From contig NZ_QICN01000012.1 in the NCBI RefSeq assembly GCF_003201205.1, forward strand, positions 62,001 to 126,000: a stretch of DNA of 64,000 nucleotides, written 5' to 3'. This document shows, in pieces, positions 41,356 to 49,450 of the stretch (the first letter of the stretch is position 1; each line of letters starts with the position of its first letter). The translations under genes and the position numbers were made by a program. This DNA is from Sinimarinibacterium flocculans. Lineage in GTDB: Bacteria; Pseudomonadota; Gammaproteobacteria; Nevskiales; Nevskiaceae. The notes beneath the pieces were generated by a model. That model was not told the DNA's origin. It saw only the letters and a list, made by a program, of their open reading frames with translations, and did not search any database.

Positions 41356-42855
41356 TCAGGCTGCCTTGGGCACGGCCACCGGTCGCGTGACCCCGCGGTA
41401 GTCCTCGAGCACGGGCTGTCTGAGCCGCCGCGAGAATTCCGTCATCGAGCCGACCCAGTTGTTGGTGTTGCGACCGTCCGCGGTCTTGTACCAGCTCTGG
41501 CAGTCGCCGCTGTAGGTCGTGCCTTCGCTGCGTCGCTGCATCTCGGCGGCATAGGCCGCCTGTGCTTCGGCGCGCACGTCGAGCCAGTCCCAGCCGTGCG
41601 CCTCGCGCGCCTTGAGCAACCGCGTCACATAGCGCTGCTGGCGTTCGAGCATGTAGATGATCGAACCCGAGCCGACATTGGTGTTCGGCCCATAGAGCAT
41701 GTAGAAGTTCGGGAAGCCCGACACCGCCATGCCGTAGTAGGCCTCGGCGCCGTGATTCCAGACCTGGTGCAGATCCTTGCCGCCGAGGCCGCGCACGCGC
41801 ATCGGCGTCAGGAACTGCGTGGCCTTGAAGCCGGTGCCGTAGATGATGGCGTCGACCTCGCGCAGCCTGCCGTCAGCCGTGCGTACACCGCTCTCGGTGA
41901 TCTCGCTGATCGCGTCGTCCACGACCTCGACGTTCGGGCGCGCCAGCGCCGGCAGCCAGGCATTGGTCAGCAGGATGCGCTTGCAGCCGATGGGGAAGTC
42001 CGGGCGCAGCTTGGCGCGCAGGGCCGGATCGCGCACCTGCCACCAAGCCTGCAGCTTGGAGATCGACGTCACCAGCCAGGCGAGCGGCCGGTTGCCGTTG
42101 TACGCCGCCGCGAGCAGCTCGCAGATGAGGAAGATGCGCAGCCGGTCGAGGTCGTGAACGAAGGGCACGGTGTCGAGCAGCCAGCGCTCGAAGCGCGAGA
42201 ACTGCTTTTCCACCTTCGGGAAGGTCCAGCCCGGCGAGCGCTGGAACAGGTGCATCCGGCCGACCTGTCTGGCGATCTCCGGCACGAACTGCACGGCGCT
42301 GGCGCCGGTACCGATCACGGCGACGGTCTTGCCGTTCAGATCGTAGTCGTGATCCCAGTGGGACGAGTGGAAGGTCTTGCCGGCAAAGCGCTCGCGTCCG
42401 GGGATGTCCGGATACGCCGGCTGGTGCAGCTGTCCGACCGCGCTGACGACGCTTTCGGCCTCGACCGTGCTGCCGTCGGCGAAGGTCACCGTCCACAGGC
42501 CGAGCGCCTCGTCGAACGTCATCGCGGTGGCTTCCATGCCGTAGCGCACATGCCGCTCGAAGTCGTACTTCTTCGCCACGTGATGCTGGTAGGCGAGGAT
42601 CTCGCCCTGCCGGGCGTAGCGCCACGCCCAGGGGTAGTGCGGCTCGAAAGAGTACGAGTAGAAGTGCGAGGGCACGTCGCAGCCGCAGCCCGGATAGGTG
42701 TTCTCGCGCCAGGTGCCGCCGAGGTCCTGCGCCTTCTCGAAGATCGCGAAGTGCTCGATGCCGGACTGCTTGAGCGAGTACGCCATGCCCAGGCCGCCGA
42801 AGCCGCTGCCGATGATCGCGACCTTCAGGACCGCCTTGTTGCTGCCGTCGGCCAT
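41356..42855 (-). CDS. flavin-containing monooxygenase, Baeyer-Villiger type
   Basis: A 499-residue FAD/NADPH enzyme. First Rossmann motif IIGSGFGGLGMAYSL, Baeyer-Villiger fingerprint FAGKTFHSSHW (F-x-G-x-x-x-H-x-x-x-W), second Rossmann VIGTGASAVQFVPEIA. Also typical are LGGTWRENTYPGCGCDVPSH and the late TGFKAT. Such enzymes insert oxygen next to ketones to give esters. ATG 42855 follows GGAGGAG; the frame continues upstream to 43191, overlapping the divergent regulator, and is rejected. The downstream partner is an ADC-like protein. Confidence 0.92.
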   Translation of the reverse strand: MADGSNKAVLKVAIIGSGFGGLGMAYSLKQSGIEHFAIFEKAQDLGGTWRENTYPGCGCDVPSHFYSYSFEPHYPWAWRYARQGEILAYQHHVAKKYDFERHVRYGMEATAMTFDEALGLWTVTFADGSTVEAESVVSAVGQLHQPAYPDIPGRERFAGKTFHSSHWDHDYDLNGKTVAVIGTGASAVQFVPEIARQVGRMHLFQRSPGWTFPKVEKQFSRFERWLLDTVPFVHDLDRLRIFLICELLAAAYNGNRPLAWLVTSISKLQAWWQVRDPALRAKLRPDFPIGCKRILLTNAWLPALARPNVEVVDDAISEITESGVRTADGRLREVDAIIYGTGFKATQFLTPMRVRGLGGKDLHQVWNHGAEAYYGMAVSGFPNFYMLYGPNTNVGSGSIIYMLERQQRYVTRLLKAREAHGWDWLDVRAEAQAAYAAEMQRRSEGTTYSGDCQSWYKTADGRNTNNWVGSMTEFSRRLRQPVLEDYRGVTRPVAVPKAA

Positions 42856-42918
42856 GTTCTCCTCCACCTGTACCAGGGTTGCCGTGCCGCATCTTGTCAG
42901 CTCGACGCCCGCTGCGGG

Positions 42919-42947
42919 ATGACGGCGCTGGCCAATCGATTGATAAT
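42919..42947 (+). promoter_or_regulatory. promoter of the AraC gene, leaderless placement
   Basis: ATGACG (42919-42924) and GATAAT (42942-42947) are 17 bases apart. The predicted start of transcription falls at 42954-42955, the AraC start codon. The -35 overlaps an alternative upstream ATG, arguing against that start. Confidence 0.5.
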
Positions 42948-42954
42948 TCCGGCC

Positions 42955-44007
42955 ATGCCGCACAACGTCGTCCGCCGCACCGTCGTCAGCGCACAGCTGC
43001 TCGTGCAGCTCGCGGCCGAACACGGCCTGGCGCACGAGGCCGCGCTGCGGGACACCGGCATCGATGGACCGACGCTGATCGACCCGAACGCCGAGATCGC
43101 GCCGGCGCAGGAACTGCAACTCGTGCGCAATCTCGTCGCGCACCTGGGTCATGTCCCGGGCCTGGGGCTCGACGCCGGTCTGCGCTACCACCTGTCCGCC
43201 TACGGCATCTGGGGCTTCGCGCTGCTGAGCAGCCCGAATTTCCGCGCCGTGGCCGACGTCGTGTCGCGCTTTCTCGATCTGTCCTACGCCTTCGTGCGCT
43301 TTCGTCTCGGCGACGACGGCAGCGCCTTCTGGGTCGACATGGACGACGACGAGATTCCCGGCGACGTCCGTCAGTTCCTGCTGGAACGCGACTTCGCCGC
43401 CTGCTGCAACGTCATCCGCGAACTGCGGCCCGGCGGCCTGCCGATCCGCGAGCTGCGTTTTCGCTGCGCGGCGCCGGACTATGCCGCGCGCTTTGCCGAG
43501 ATTGGCGGCGTCGTGCCGGTCTTCGGCGCCGAGCGCAACGGCGCCCGCTTCGATCTCGCGGACGTCGACGCGCCGCTGCCGCAGGCCAATCCGCTGATGT
43601 CGCGCATGTGCCTGGAACAGTGCGGGCAGTTGCTCTCACGCCGGCAGGCGCGTACCGGCCTCGCCGGCCAGGTGCGCGAACGCCTGCTGCAGACACCCGG
43701 CGTGCTGCCCGATGCCACCACCGTCGCCCGCGATCTGCTGATGTCGGAGCGCAGCCTGCGCCGGCGGCTCGAGGCCGAGGGCACGGCGTTCCGCGCGCTG
43801 AGCGACGAGGTACGCCAGACCTTGGCCGAGGAACTGCTGACCACCGCCGACCTCAAGCTAGAAGAAGTCGCCCAGCGCCTCGGCTACTCGGAACCCGCCA
43901 GCCTGATTCACGCCTTCAAGCGCTGGAAGGGCATGACACCGACCGCGTATCGCGCACAGCGGCGCACCTCGGGACAGGACGGGCCTCCGCGCACTACAGC
44001 GTCTTGA
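42955..44007 (+). CDS. AraC family regulator with arabinose-binding-like N-terminus
   Basis: A 350-residue regulator of the OruR/Arabinose_bd type: long N-terminal sensor (about 1-210, including RYHLSAYGIWGFALLSSPNF) and a C-terminal double helix-turn-helix with LPDATTVARDLLMSERSLRRRLEAEG and LKLEEVAQRLGYSEPASLIHAFKRWKG. It is divergent from the monooxygenase/ADC-like pair, its likely target. ATG 42955 is preferred because its promoter overlaps the in-frame ATG 42919. Its 3' end overlaps cytochrome copy 2 by 14 bases. Confidence 0.9.
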   Translation: MPHNVVRRTVVSAQLLVQLAAEHGLAHEAALRDTGIDGPTLIDPNAEIAPAQELQLVRNLVAHLGHVPGLGLDAGLRYHLSAYGIWGFALLSSPNFRAVADVVSRFLDLSYAFVRFRLGDDGSAFWVDMDDDEIPGDVRQFLLERDFAACCNVIRELRPGGLPIRELRFRCAAPDYAARFAEIGGVVPVFGAERNGARFDLADVDAPLPQANPLMSRMCLEQCGQLLSRRQARTGLAGQVRERLLQTPGVLPDATTVARDLLMSERSLRRRLEAEGTAFRALSDEVRQTLAEELLTTADLKLEEVAQRLGYSEPASLIHAFKRWKGMTPTAYRAQRRTSGQDGPPRTTAS

Positions 44008-46396
44008 GGTACTCGATGAGCGCGCGGCGCTCCTGATCGGTGAGCACGGCGGTGAAGTCGTGGCCCTGGTTGCCCTGGCCATACATCGCCGTGTTGTAGA
44101 TCTTGCGGTCCTCGAGCTGTTCGTTGCGCGTGGCGCCGAAGCCGACGTACCAGGTGTAGGGGTTGCTGCCGCTGAGCAGGTTCAGCAGCAGCGACAGGTT
44201 CGGGTCGTCCGGATGGTTCGACGGATTGCAATCGAGGTAGGGCGTGGTGCCTTCGTCGCCGCAGGCGAGCACGTCGTACTTCCAGCCCAGCCGCTCGCGG
44301 TCGTAGGCGCGCGCGAAACGCGTGTCGTAGCCCATCACCACCTGGCCGAACTGGTCCGGCCGCGTCGGCGTCGACACGCGCCGCCAGATCGTCGGGCGAT
44401 CGGCAGGCTGGAGCACGCCCCAGACGGTGGGCACCGCGCCGTTGTGGAAGTACGGCGCACTGGCCCAGACGCCGTACAGCGGCGGCGCGAGATAGCCGAC
44501 CTCGCGGCCCTGGCGGATCTCGGCACGGTTCTGGGTGCTGCAGTCGAGATCCGGATCGGCGTTGATCGTTTCCGGATAGGCGAAGAAGTTGTCCTTGCCG
44601 TGCTGCTCGGCCGCCTCGCTGTCGCTGTCGACGCGCGCCGGATCGGTGCCGATCAGGTCGCGCGGCACGATGTAGCTGGCGATGCCTTCGAGCGCCGGCG
44701 TGTCGAGAAAGGCCGGATCGTTGACGTAGCGCGGCGCATAGGCGCCGTGGCAGCTCGCACAGGAGCCGTTGCCGGCCTCGGGGCGCGGCACCGGGTTGTT
44801 CAGCTCCGCGGCCCACAGGTCCTTGGCGTGGAACAGCACCGCCCCCTGTTCGGCCAGCGCGGTATCGACCGCTTGCGGCCACGCCGGCGCCTTCAGCGAA
44901 CTGATGTAGGTATCGCCGGCACGCACATGCTGCCTGACCCAGTCGAAGCCGCCGGGCCCCGGACCCGGCAGGTAGAAGCCGAAGTCCGAGCGCAGCGCGT
45001 CCATCGCCAGGAAGCCGTCCTGGAACTTCACCGGACGATGACCCATGTTCCACCATGCAGGCGCGTCGATCGAACCGCCGTTGGGCGTGAGCAGCGCGAA
45101 GCCGAGGAAGTCCGGATCGAGCGGCCGGATGTCCTGCGCGATCAGGAACACGATGATCTGCAGCGCCAGTGCGTTGTTGGTGCCGCGCGTCTTGCCGACG
45201 ACCACCGGGAGCGGCAGCGGCACGCCGGGCACCGCGCTGCCGCCGAGATCGATGTCGATCTGGCCGAACTCGCTGAGGCTGTTGCTGCCACCGAAGACCA
45301 CGCCCAGACCTTCGCCCTCGTCGGGATCACCGACCTTGCCGCTGTGGCACACATGGCAGTTCACGCCGATGTTGCCGGTCCAGGTGCCGTCGCTGCCGCG
45401 CAGCTGCGTGAAGCCGACCGGCAACTGGCCGCTGCCGCCGTCGCTCGCGTCCGGATTTTCGCCGGGCATCGGATACGGATTGCGCGCAGTGCCCAGCGCC
45501 ATGCCGTAACGCTCGGCGGCAAGCTGATCGAAGTTGTCCGGCCGCCCCGGCAGGCCCCAGGCCTGCCACAGCAGGTTGTAGTCGGCGGCGCTGAAGTTGC
45601 CGTCGAGGCCGCTGCCGCCGAAGTACCAGCCGGCGCCGATCGCGCCGTCGCCCTTGATCAGCGCCTCGCCGCGCGCCCACTGGTCGCGCAGTTCGCCGCA
45701 GGTCGTCGGTGCGTCTTCCTCCCCGACCGGGACGTCCTCGCGATGGCAGTCCTTCCAGTACGCATTGAAGAACACCGCCTTGCCGGCGTTGACGCCGGGC
45801 ACGACCAGCGAGCGCGGGTCGGGCGGCAAGGCGACGGAATCGTCCCGGCCTTCGCAGAAGTCGAACCAGGCGTGACCGCCGCGAGCGCTGCCGAGCAGCG
45901 GCGCGTCCGCCACCACCGGCCCGCCGCCGGTGCCGTCCAGACATCCCGCGGGATGCTCGAAACACGCCAGCATCACCGCCATGTCCGCATAGGCGGCGCT
46001 GTCGACCGGCCACGGCGCGCCGCCACTGTGGCTGCGCGCGTCGCGGCCCGACGGCATCAACAGGATGCGCGACTCGGCCTGATCGCCGACGCCGTTGCCG
46101 CCGAGTGCTTCCCACGAGGCGCGCAGCAGCGGCTGGTCGTTGCCGGGTTCGACGCCCAGCATGAACAGGCGCCCGTCCTCGACGTCGGCGACGCCGCCGG
46201 GCACGTGGCAGGTGCGGCAGAACGCCAGCCGCGGTTCGATGCGCTGCTTGTAGAACGCGTCGATGCTGCCCGCGTTGCCGCCGGGCGCCGGGCCGCCGCT
46301 GCCGGCGCCGGGGGCACCCTCGTAGTCGCCGGCGCAGCCTGCCGCCATCAGGGCGATCAGCAGTGCGGCCGTGCGCCGCGCGATGCTGCGCGTCAT
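43994..46396 (-). CDS. triheme c-type cytochrome lipoprotein, RoxA-like layout (copy 2)
   Basis: An 800-residue paralogue of the protein at 35294-37756, with the same order: lipoprotein signal (MAAG-Cys, Cys21), CRTCH (60-64), CHVCH (347-351), CASCH (546-550), PAWWNMGHRP, GYLAPPLYGVWASAPYFHNG and the same last residues EYLKTL. Central parts diverge (different insertions between hemes 2 and 3), so the two copies are old duplicates or have different substrates. GGGAGAGAC precedes the ATG. It ends inside the AraC gene and is divergent from a TetR gene. Confidence 0.85.
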   Translation of the reverse strand: MTRSIARRTAALLIALMAAGCAGDYEGAPGAGSGGPAPGGNAGSIDAFYKQRIEPRLAFCRTCHVPGGVADVEDGRLFMLGVEPGNDQPLLRASWEALGGNGVGDQAESRILLMPSGRDARSHSGGAPWPVDSAAYADMAVMLACFEHPAGCLDGTGGGPVVADAPLLGSARGGHAWFDFCEGRDDSVALPPDPRSLVVPGVNAGKAVFFNAYWKDCHREDVPVGEEDAPTTCGELRDQWARGEALIKGDGAIGAGWYFGGSGLDGNFSAADYNLLWQAWGLPGRPDNFDQLAAERYGMALGTARNPYPMPGENPDASDGGSGQLPVGFTQLRGSDGTWTGNIGVNCHVCHSGKVGDPDEGEGLGVVFGGSNSLSEFGQIDIDLGGSAVPGVPLPLPVVVGKTRGTNNALALQIIVFLIAQDIRPLDPDFLGFALLTPNGGSIDAPAWWNMGHRPVKFQDGFLAMDALRSDFGFYLPGPGPGGFDWVRQHVRAGDTYISSLKAPAWPQAVDTALAEQGAVLFHAKDLWAAELNNPVPRPEAGNGSCASCHGAYAPRYVNDPAFLDTPALEGIASYIVPRDLIGTDPARVDSDSEAAEQHGKDNFFAYPETINADPDLDCSTQNRAEIRQGREVGYLAPPLYGVWASAPYFHNGAVPTVWGVLQPADRPTIWRRVSTPTRPDQFGQVVMGYDTRFARAYDRERLGWKYDVLACGDEGTTPYLDCNPSNHPDDPNLSLLLNLLSGSNPYTWYVGFGATRNEQLEDRKIYNTAMYGQGNQGHDFTAVLTDQERRALIEYLKTL

Positions 46397-46478
46397 GTGT
46401 CTCTCCCAGATCCCGGCCGCGCCACCGGATGTACTGCCCGATTGACGACCAAGGCGCTAAGCTTATCCCGAATAAAAG

Positions 46479-46496
46479 CTCGGAAATACTCGGAAA
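46479..46496. promoter_or_regulatory. direct repeat upstream of cytochrome copy 2 and tetR
   Basis: CTCGGAAA occurs at 46479-46486 and again at 46489-46496, spaced exactly 10 bases, i.e. one helical turn. It lies between the divergent cytochrome and TetR genes. On the plus strand TTGACG (46442-46447) and TATCCC, 16 apart, could be a promoter. Operator role is inference. Confidence 0.4.
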
Positions 46497-46510
46497 CCCG
46501 CGTCCCCTGC

Positions 46511-47143
46511 ATGACCGCCGACAGCCACCGTCAAGCACTTGAGCTGCAGCCGAAAAAGCAGCCCCGGCAGGCCCGCGCACGGGCGACGTTCGACGCCATC
46601 GTCGAGAGCGCGGCTCGGCTTCTCGCGGCGGAGGGGTATGCCGCGGTCTCGACCAACCGCGTCGCCGAGGTCGCCGGCGTCAGCATCGGCTCGCTGTACG
46701 AGTACTTCCCGAACAAGCAGTCGATCGTGGCCACGGCGCTGGCGCGCGTGATGCGCGAGATCGCCGAGGAGGTTTCCGAGAGCATGCGCGTCGCGCTGGC
46801 CCTGGACGACCAGCCGCGCGGCGGCATCGACTACTGGATGCGGGCAATGACCGCGGCGCTGGAAAAACGCGGGCCGCTGTTGCGCGTGGCCCTGCGCGAG
46901 GTGCCATTTCTCTGGGACATCCCGGAGGTCCGCGACCTGTCGGACACGCTGCAGCACATCGCCCGCGAGGGCGGTCACAAGAGCCAGCGCGTGATCCACT
47001 TCGACGACCTCGAAGCCAGCACCTACCTGCTGATGACGATGGTCTGGTCGGCGATCCTGCAGAGCGTGCTGTACCGGCCGGCGCATCTGTCGCGCGAGCG
47101 GCTCACGCGCACGCTGGTCGACATGGTGATCAAGCTGCTGTAG
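46511..47143 (+). CDS. TetR family transcriptional regulator
   Basis: A 210-residue regulator: N-terminal helix-turn-helix ARATFDAIVESAARLLAAEGYAAVSTNRVAEVAGVSIGSLYEYFPNKQSIV, then a helical ligand domain with WDIPEVRDLSDTLQHIA. The ATG at 46511 begins the basic N-terminal arm; the long upstream frame antisense to the cytochrome is spurious. It is divergent from cytochrome copy 2 and so a candidate regulator of it. It ends 10 bases from the convergent LysR gene. Confidence 0.9.
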   Translation: MTADSHRQALELQPKKQPRQARARATFDAIVESAARLLAAEGYAAVSTNRVAEVAGVSIGSLYEYFPNKQSIVATALARVMREIAEEVSESMRVALALDDQPRGGIDYWMRAMTAALEKRGPLLRVALREVPFLWDIPEVRDLSDTLQHIAREGGHKSQRVIHFDDLEASTYLLMTMVWSAILQSVLYRPAHLSRERLTRTLVDMVIKLL

Positions 47144-47153
47144 CGCGGCCGGC

Positions 47154-48101
47154 TCAGCGGCGTCGCGCGGCAACCGGGGCATTGGCCGGCAGATCGAGCG
47201 TGTCCCAGTACGGCGGATCGCCGATGGTCTCGACGAGAAAGTCGACGAAGGCGCGCAGCTTCGGCGAGCCATAGCGGTTCGGCAGGTAGGCCGCGTAGAG
47301 CGTGGACTCGTTGAAGCCGCGCCAGTCCGGCAGCGGCGCGACCAGCCGGCCGTCGCGCAGGTACTTGCCGACGGCGAAACTCGGCAGCAAGGCGACGCCG
47401 ACGCCGGCCAGGGCGTTGTAGCGCAGCGCATCGACGTTGTTGATGTCGAGGCTGCCGCCGACGTTCACCGCCACCTGCTCGCCGCCGCGCGTGAAACGCC
47501 ACACGTGCTCGGCCACGCTCAGCGGAAAGCCGAGGCAGTTGTGCCGGGCGAGGTCGGACGGCGTCTCCGGCATGCCGTGCCGCGCGAAGTATTCCGGCGT
47601 GCCGACGACCAGGAAGCGCACCTCGGTGATGCGCCGTGCCACCAGGTTCGGCTGCGGCGATCCGGTGATGCGCAGCGCAAGGTCGAAACCCTCTTCGGCC
47701 AGGTCGATCATGCGGTCGCTGGTCACGATCTCCAGCGCGATCTTCGGGTAGCGCTCGAAGAACGCCGGCAGCATCGGCGCGATCACCCAGCCGGCGAAGG
47801 AGTTGATGCAGGTCACCCGCAGGCGGCCACCCGGTTCGGCCTGCAGGCTCGCAACCGCCGCGCGCGACTGCTCCAGTTCCTCGACGATGCGTGCGCAGTG
47901 CTCGTAGTACGCGCGCCCGGCCTCGGTCAGCGAGAGCTTGCGGGTCGAGCGCTGCAGCAGGCGCGCGCCCAGCGCGCGCTCGAGCTTGGCGACGTGCTTG
48001 CTCGCAACCGATGGCGCAATGCCCAGCCGTTCGGCAGCGGCAGCGAAGCTGCCGGCCTGGGCCACGCGCGCAAAGGTCAGCACGTGATTGAGATCGTCCA
48101 T
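47154..48101 (-). CDS. LysR family transcriptional regulator
   Basis: A 315-residue LysR-type protein: winged helix-turn-helix (LNHVLTFARVAQAGSFAAAAERLGIAPSVASKHVAKLERALGARLLQRSTRKLSLTEAG region at 4-62) and the two-lobed effector domain (GRLRVTCINSFAGWVIAPML onward). The start at ATG 48101 follows GTGGAG; GTG 48116 is an alternative. It is divergent from a small secreted protein gene and has a palindrome upstream, typical of LysR autoregulation. Effector unknown. Confidence 0.9.
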   Translation of the reverse strand: MDDLNHVLTFARVAQAGSFAAAAERLGIAPSVASKHVAKLERALGARLLQRSTRKLSLTEAGRAYYEHCARIVEELEQSRAAVASLQAEPGGRLRVTCINSFAGWVIAPMLPAFFERYPKIALEIVTSDRMIDLAEEGFDLALRITGSPQPNLVARRITEVRFLVVGTPEYFARHGMPETPSDLARHNCLGFPLSVAEHVWRFTRGGEQVAVNVGGSLDINNVDALRYNALAGVGVALLPSFAVGKYLRDGRLVAPLPDWRGFNESTLYAAYLPNRYGSPKLRAFVDFLVETIGDPPYWDTLDLPANAPVAARRR

Positions 48102-48137
48102 CGCGGCTCCACTCACGCCTCATTCGTTCTTCTATTC

Positions 48138-48152
48138 ATTCCACTATGGAAT
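48138..48152. promoter_or_regulatory. LysR-type operator palindrome
   Basis: ATTCCA-CTA-TGGAAT is a perfect 15-base palindrome containing T-N11-A, located 37 bases upstream of the LysR start and 82 bases before the divergent small gene. Confidence 0.6.
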
Positions 48153-48233
48153 TAATCATTTGCCTTTTGCCCAGCTTATCAACTTCTCCGACAGGAATAG
48201 TCTGGCTCCGTCCCTCTGACCCCGGAGTCCGCC

Positions 48234-48509
48234 ATGAGCCTCATCCCCCCGTCCCGGTTCGCGGCCGCCGTCCTGACCGTCGCCATCCTCGCGCCTTCGG
48301 CAGCCGCCCAGGCCTACGGATCGGCAGCGCCGATGAGCGTCAGCACGATCGAGGCGCAGGCCCCGGTCGCCAACGTGAGCGCCACGCCGACCGCGCCCGC
48401 CGAAACACGCACATCGCGCCCGTCGGCGCCTCCGCAGTCGCCGGTGCGCAAGTGGATCGCCGAGGTGCGCCGACGCATCGATGGCGCCGTCGAAGTCGCC
48501 CTGCACTGA
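48234..48509 (+). CDS. small exported hypothetical protein
   Basis: A 91-residue protein with a signal peptide (MSLIPPSRFAAAVLTVAILAPSAAAQA), a low-complexity Ala/Pro/Ser/Thr middle and a basic amphipathic end (SPVRKWIAEVRRRIDGAVEVALH). I recognise no family. It lies divergent from the LysR gene and 21 bases upstream of the alpha/beta hydrolase, so the two are probably an operon under LysR control. Coding status rests on signal peptide, codon pattern and spacing. Confidence 0.6.
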   Translation: MSLIPPSRFAAAVLTVAILAPSAAAQAYGSAAPMSVSTIEAQAPVANVSATPTAPAETRTSRPSAPPQSPVRKWIAEVRRRIDGAVEVALH

Positions 48510-48530
48510 CTCGCCCCACCGGAGAACCCC

Positions 48531-49373
48531 ATGAACCTGCTCAATTCCCTGCGCCGCTTCAACGCCGTCACTGGCCGTCTGGCACCGGGTATCAGCGCCC
48601 GCGTCTCGCGACGCGTGCTGATGCGGCCGCGCGCCCATGCGCCGAAAGCCTGGGAGGCGGATGCGCTCGCCCGCGCCGAGCGCGTCGGCTTCCGCTTCGG
48701 GCTCTCGGCCCTGCGCTGGGGCGAGCGCGACGCACCCGTGGTGCTGATGCTGCACGGCTGGGAAGGCCGGCCGACACAGTTCGCGCATTTCATCGATCCG
48801 CTGCTGCAGGCCGGTCGCCAGGTCGTCGCGCTCGACGCGCCGGGTCACGGCGAATCGCCCGGCAACGAGTCCAACGCGATCCTGTTCACGCACGCGCTGC
48901 TCGAGGCTGCGGTCGAGATCCCGAATCTCGAAGCGGTGGTCGGCCACTCGATGGGTGCCGGCGCGATCGGCTACGCCCTCAGCCTGGGCCTGTCGCCGCA
49001 GCGCGCGGTGCTGCTCGGCGGGCCGTCGAGCCTGCGCAGCGTGCTCGAACAGTACGCCGACGGCGTCAACCTGCAGCCACGCGCACGGACGCGTTTCTTC
49101 GACGTGATCGCGCGCCACACCGGCGTGCATCCGGACGAGGTCGACATCCGCCACCTCTCCCGCGATTACCAGGTGCCGGCACTGATCGTGCACGACCGCA
49201 ACGACGTGCTCGTGCCGTTCGAGCATGGCGAGCGCATGGCGGCAGCCTGGCCCGGCGCCGAGTTCCTGGCCACCGAAGGGCTCGGCCATTGGCGCATCCT
49301 CACCGACCCGCGCGTGGTCGGACGGGCAAGCGACTTCCTCGTCAACGCCGAACCGCTGCGCCGGGTGGCCTGA
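48531..49373 (+). CDS. alpha/beta hydrolase
   Basis: A 280-residue serine hydrolase without an export signal. Core: VVLMLHGWEGRPTQF (oxyanion region), VVGHSMGAGAIGYAL (nucleophile G-H-S-M-G), PALIVHDRNDVLVP (acid) and GLGHWRILTDPRVV (His). It resembles esterases of the YheT/carboxylesterase-like group. It follows the small exported gene by 21 bases with GGAG before its ATG. Substrate unknown. Confidence 0.87.
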   Translation: MNLLNSLRRFNAVTGRLAPGISARVSRRVLMRPRAHAPKAWEADALARAERVGFRFGLSALRWGERDAPVVLMLHGWEGRPTQFAHFIDPLLQAGRQVVALDAPGHGESPGNESNAILFTHALLEAAVEIPNLEAVVGHSMGAGAIGYALSLGLSPQRAVLLGGPSSLRSVLEQYADGVNLQPRARTRFFDVIARHTGVHPDEVDIRHLSRDYQVPALIVHDRNDVLVPFEHGERMAAAWPGAEFLATEGLGHWRILTDPRVVGRASDFLVNAEPLRRVA

Positions 49374-49416
49374 CCAGGAGTCGGGCAGCCGAACCTTCTA
49401 CATGAATATCGGTGAT

Positions 49417-49442
49417 GTCATGACGGTTTTTCATGGTACATT
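49417..49442 (+). promoter_or_regulatory. candidate regulatory elements upstream of the DUF4143 gene
   Basis: An 8-base palindrome GTCATGAC lies at 49417-49424 and a TACATT -10-like hexamer at 49437-49442, 8 bases before the ATG at 49451. The -35 is poor, so this is tentative. Confidence 0.3.
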
Positions 49443-49450
49443 CAGCGCCG

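Noticed and set aside
41248-44007. A 919-codon frame across the monooxygenase and AraC genes
   Set aside because: The first ~570 codons are antisense to the flavin monooxygenase with its intact motifs; only the AraC part from 42955 is real.
44060-47143. A 1027-codon open frame antisense to cytochrome copy 2 and running into the TetR gene
   Set aside because: Only its last 210 codons encode a recognisable protein (TetR). The rest is the complement of a clear heme protein, an artefact of very high GC content.
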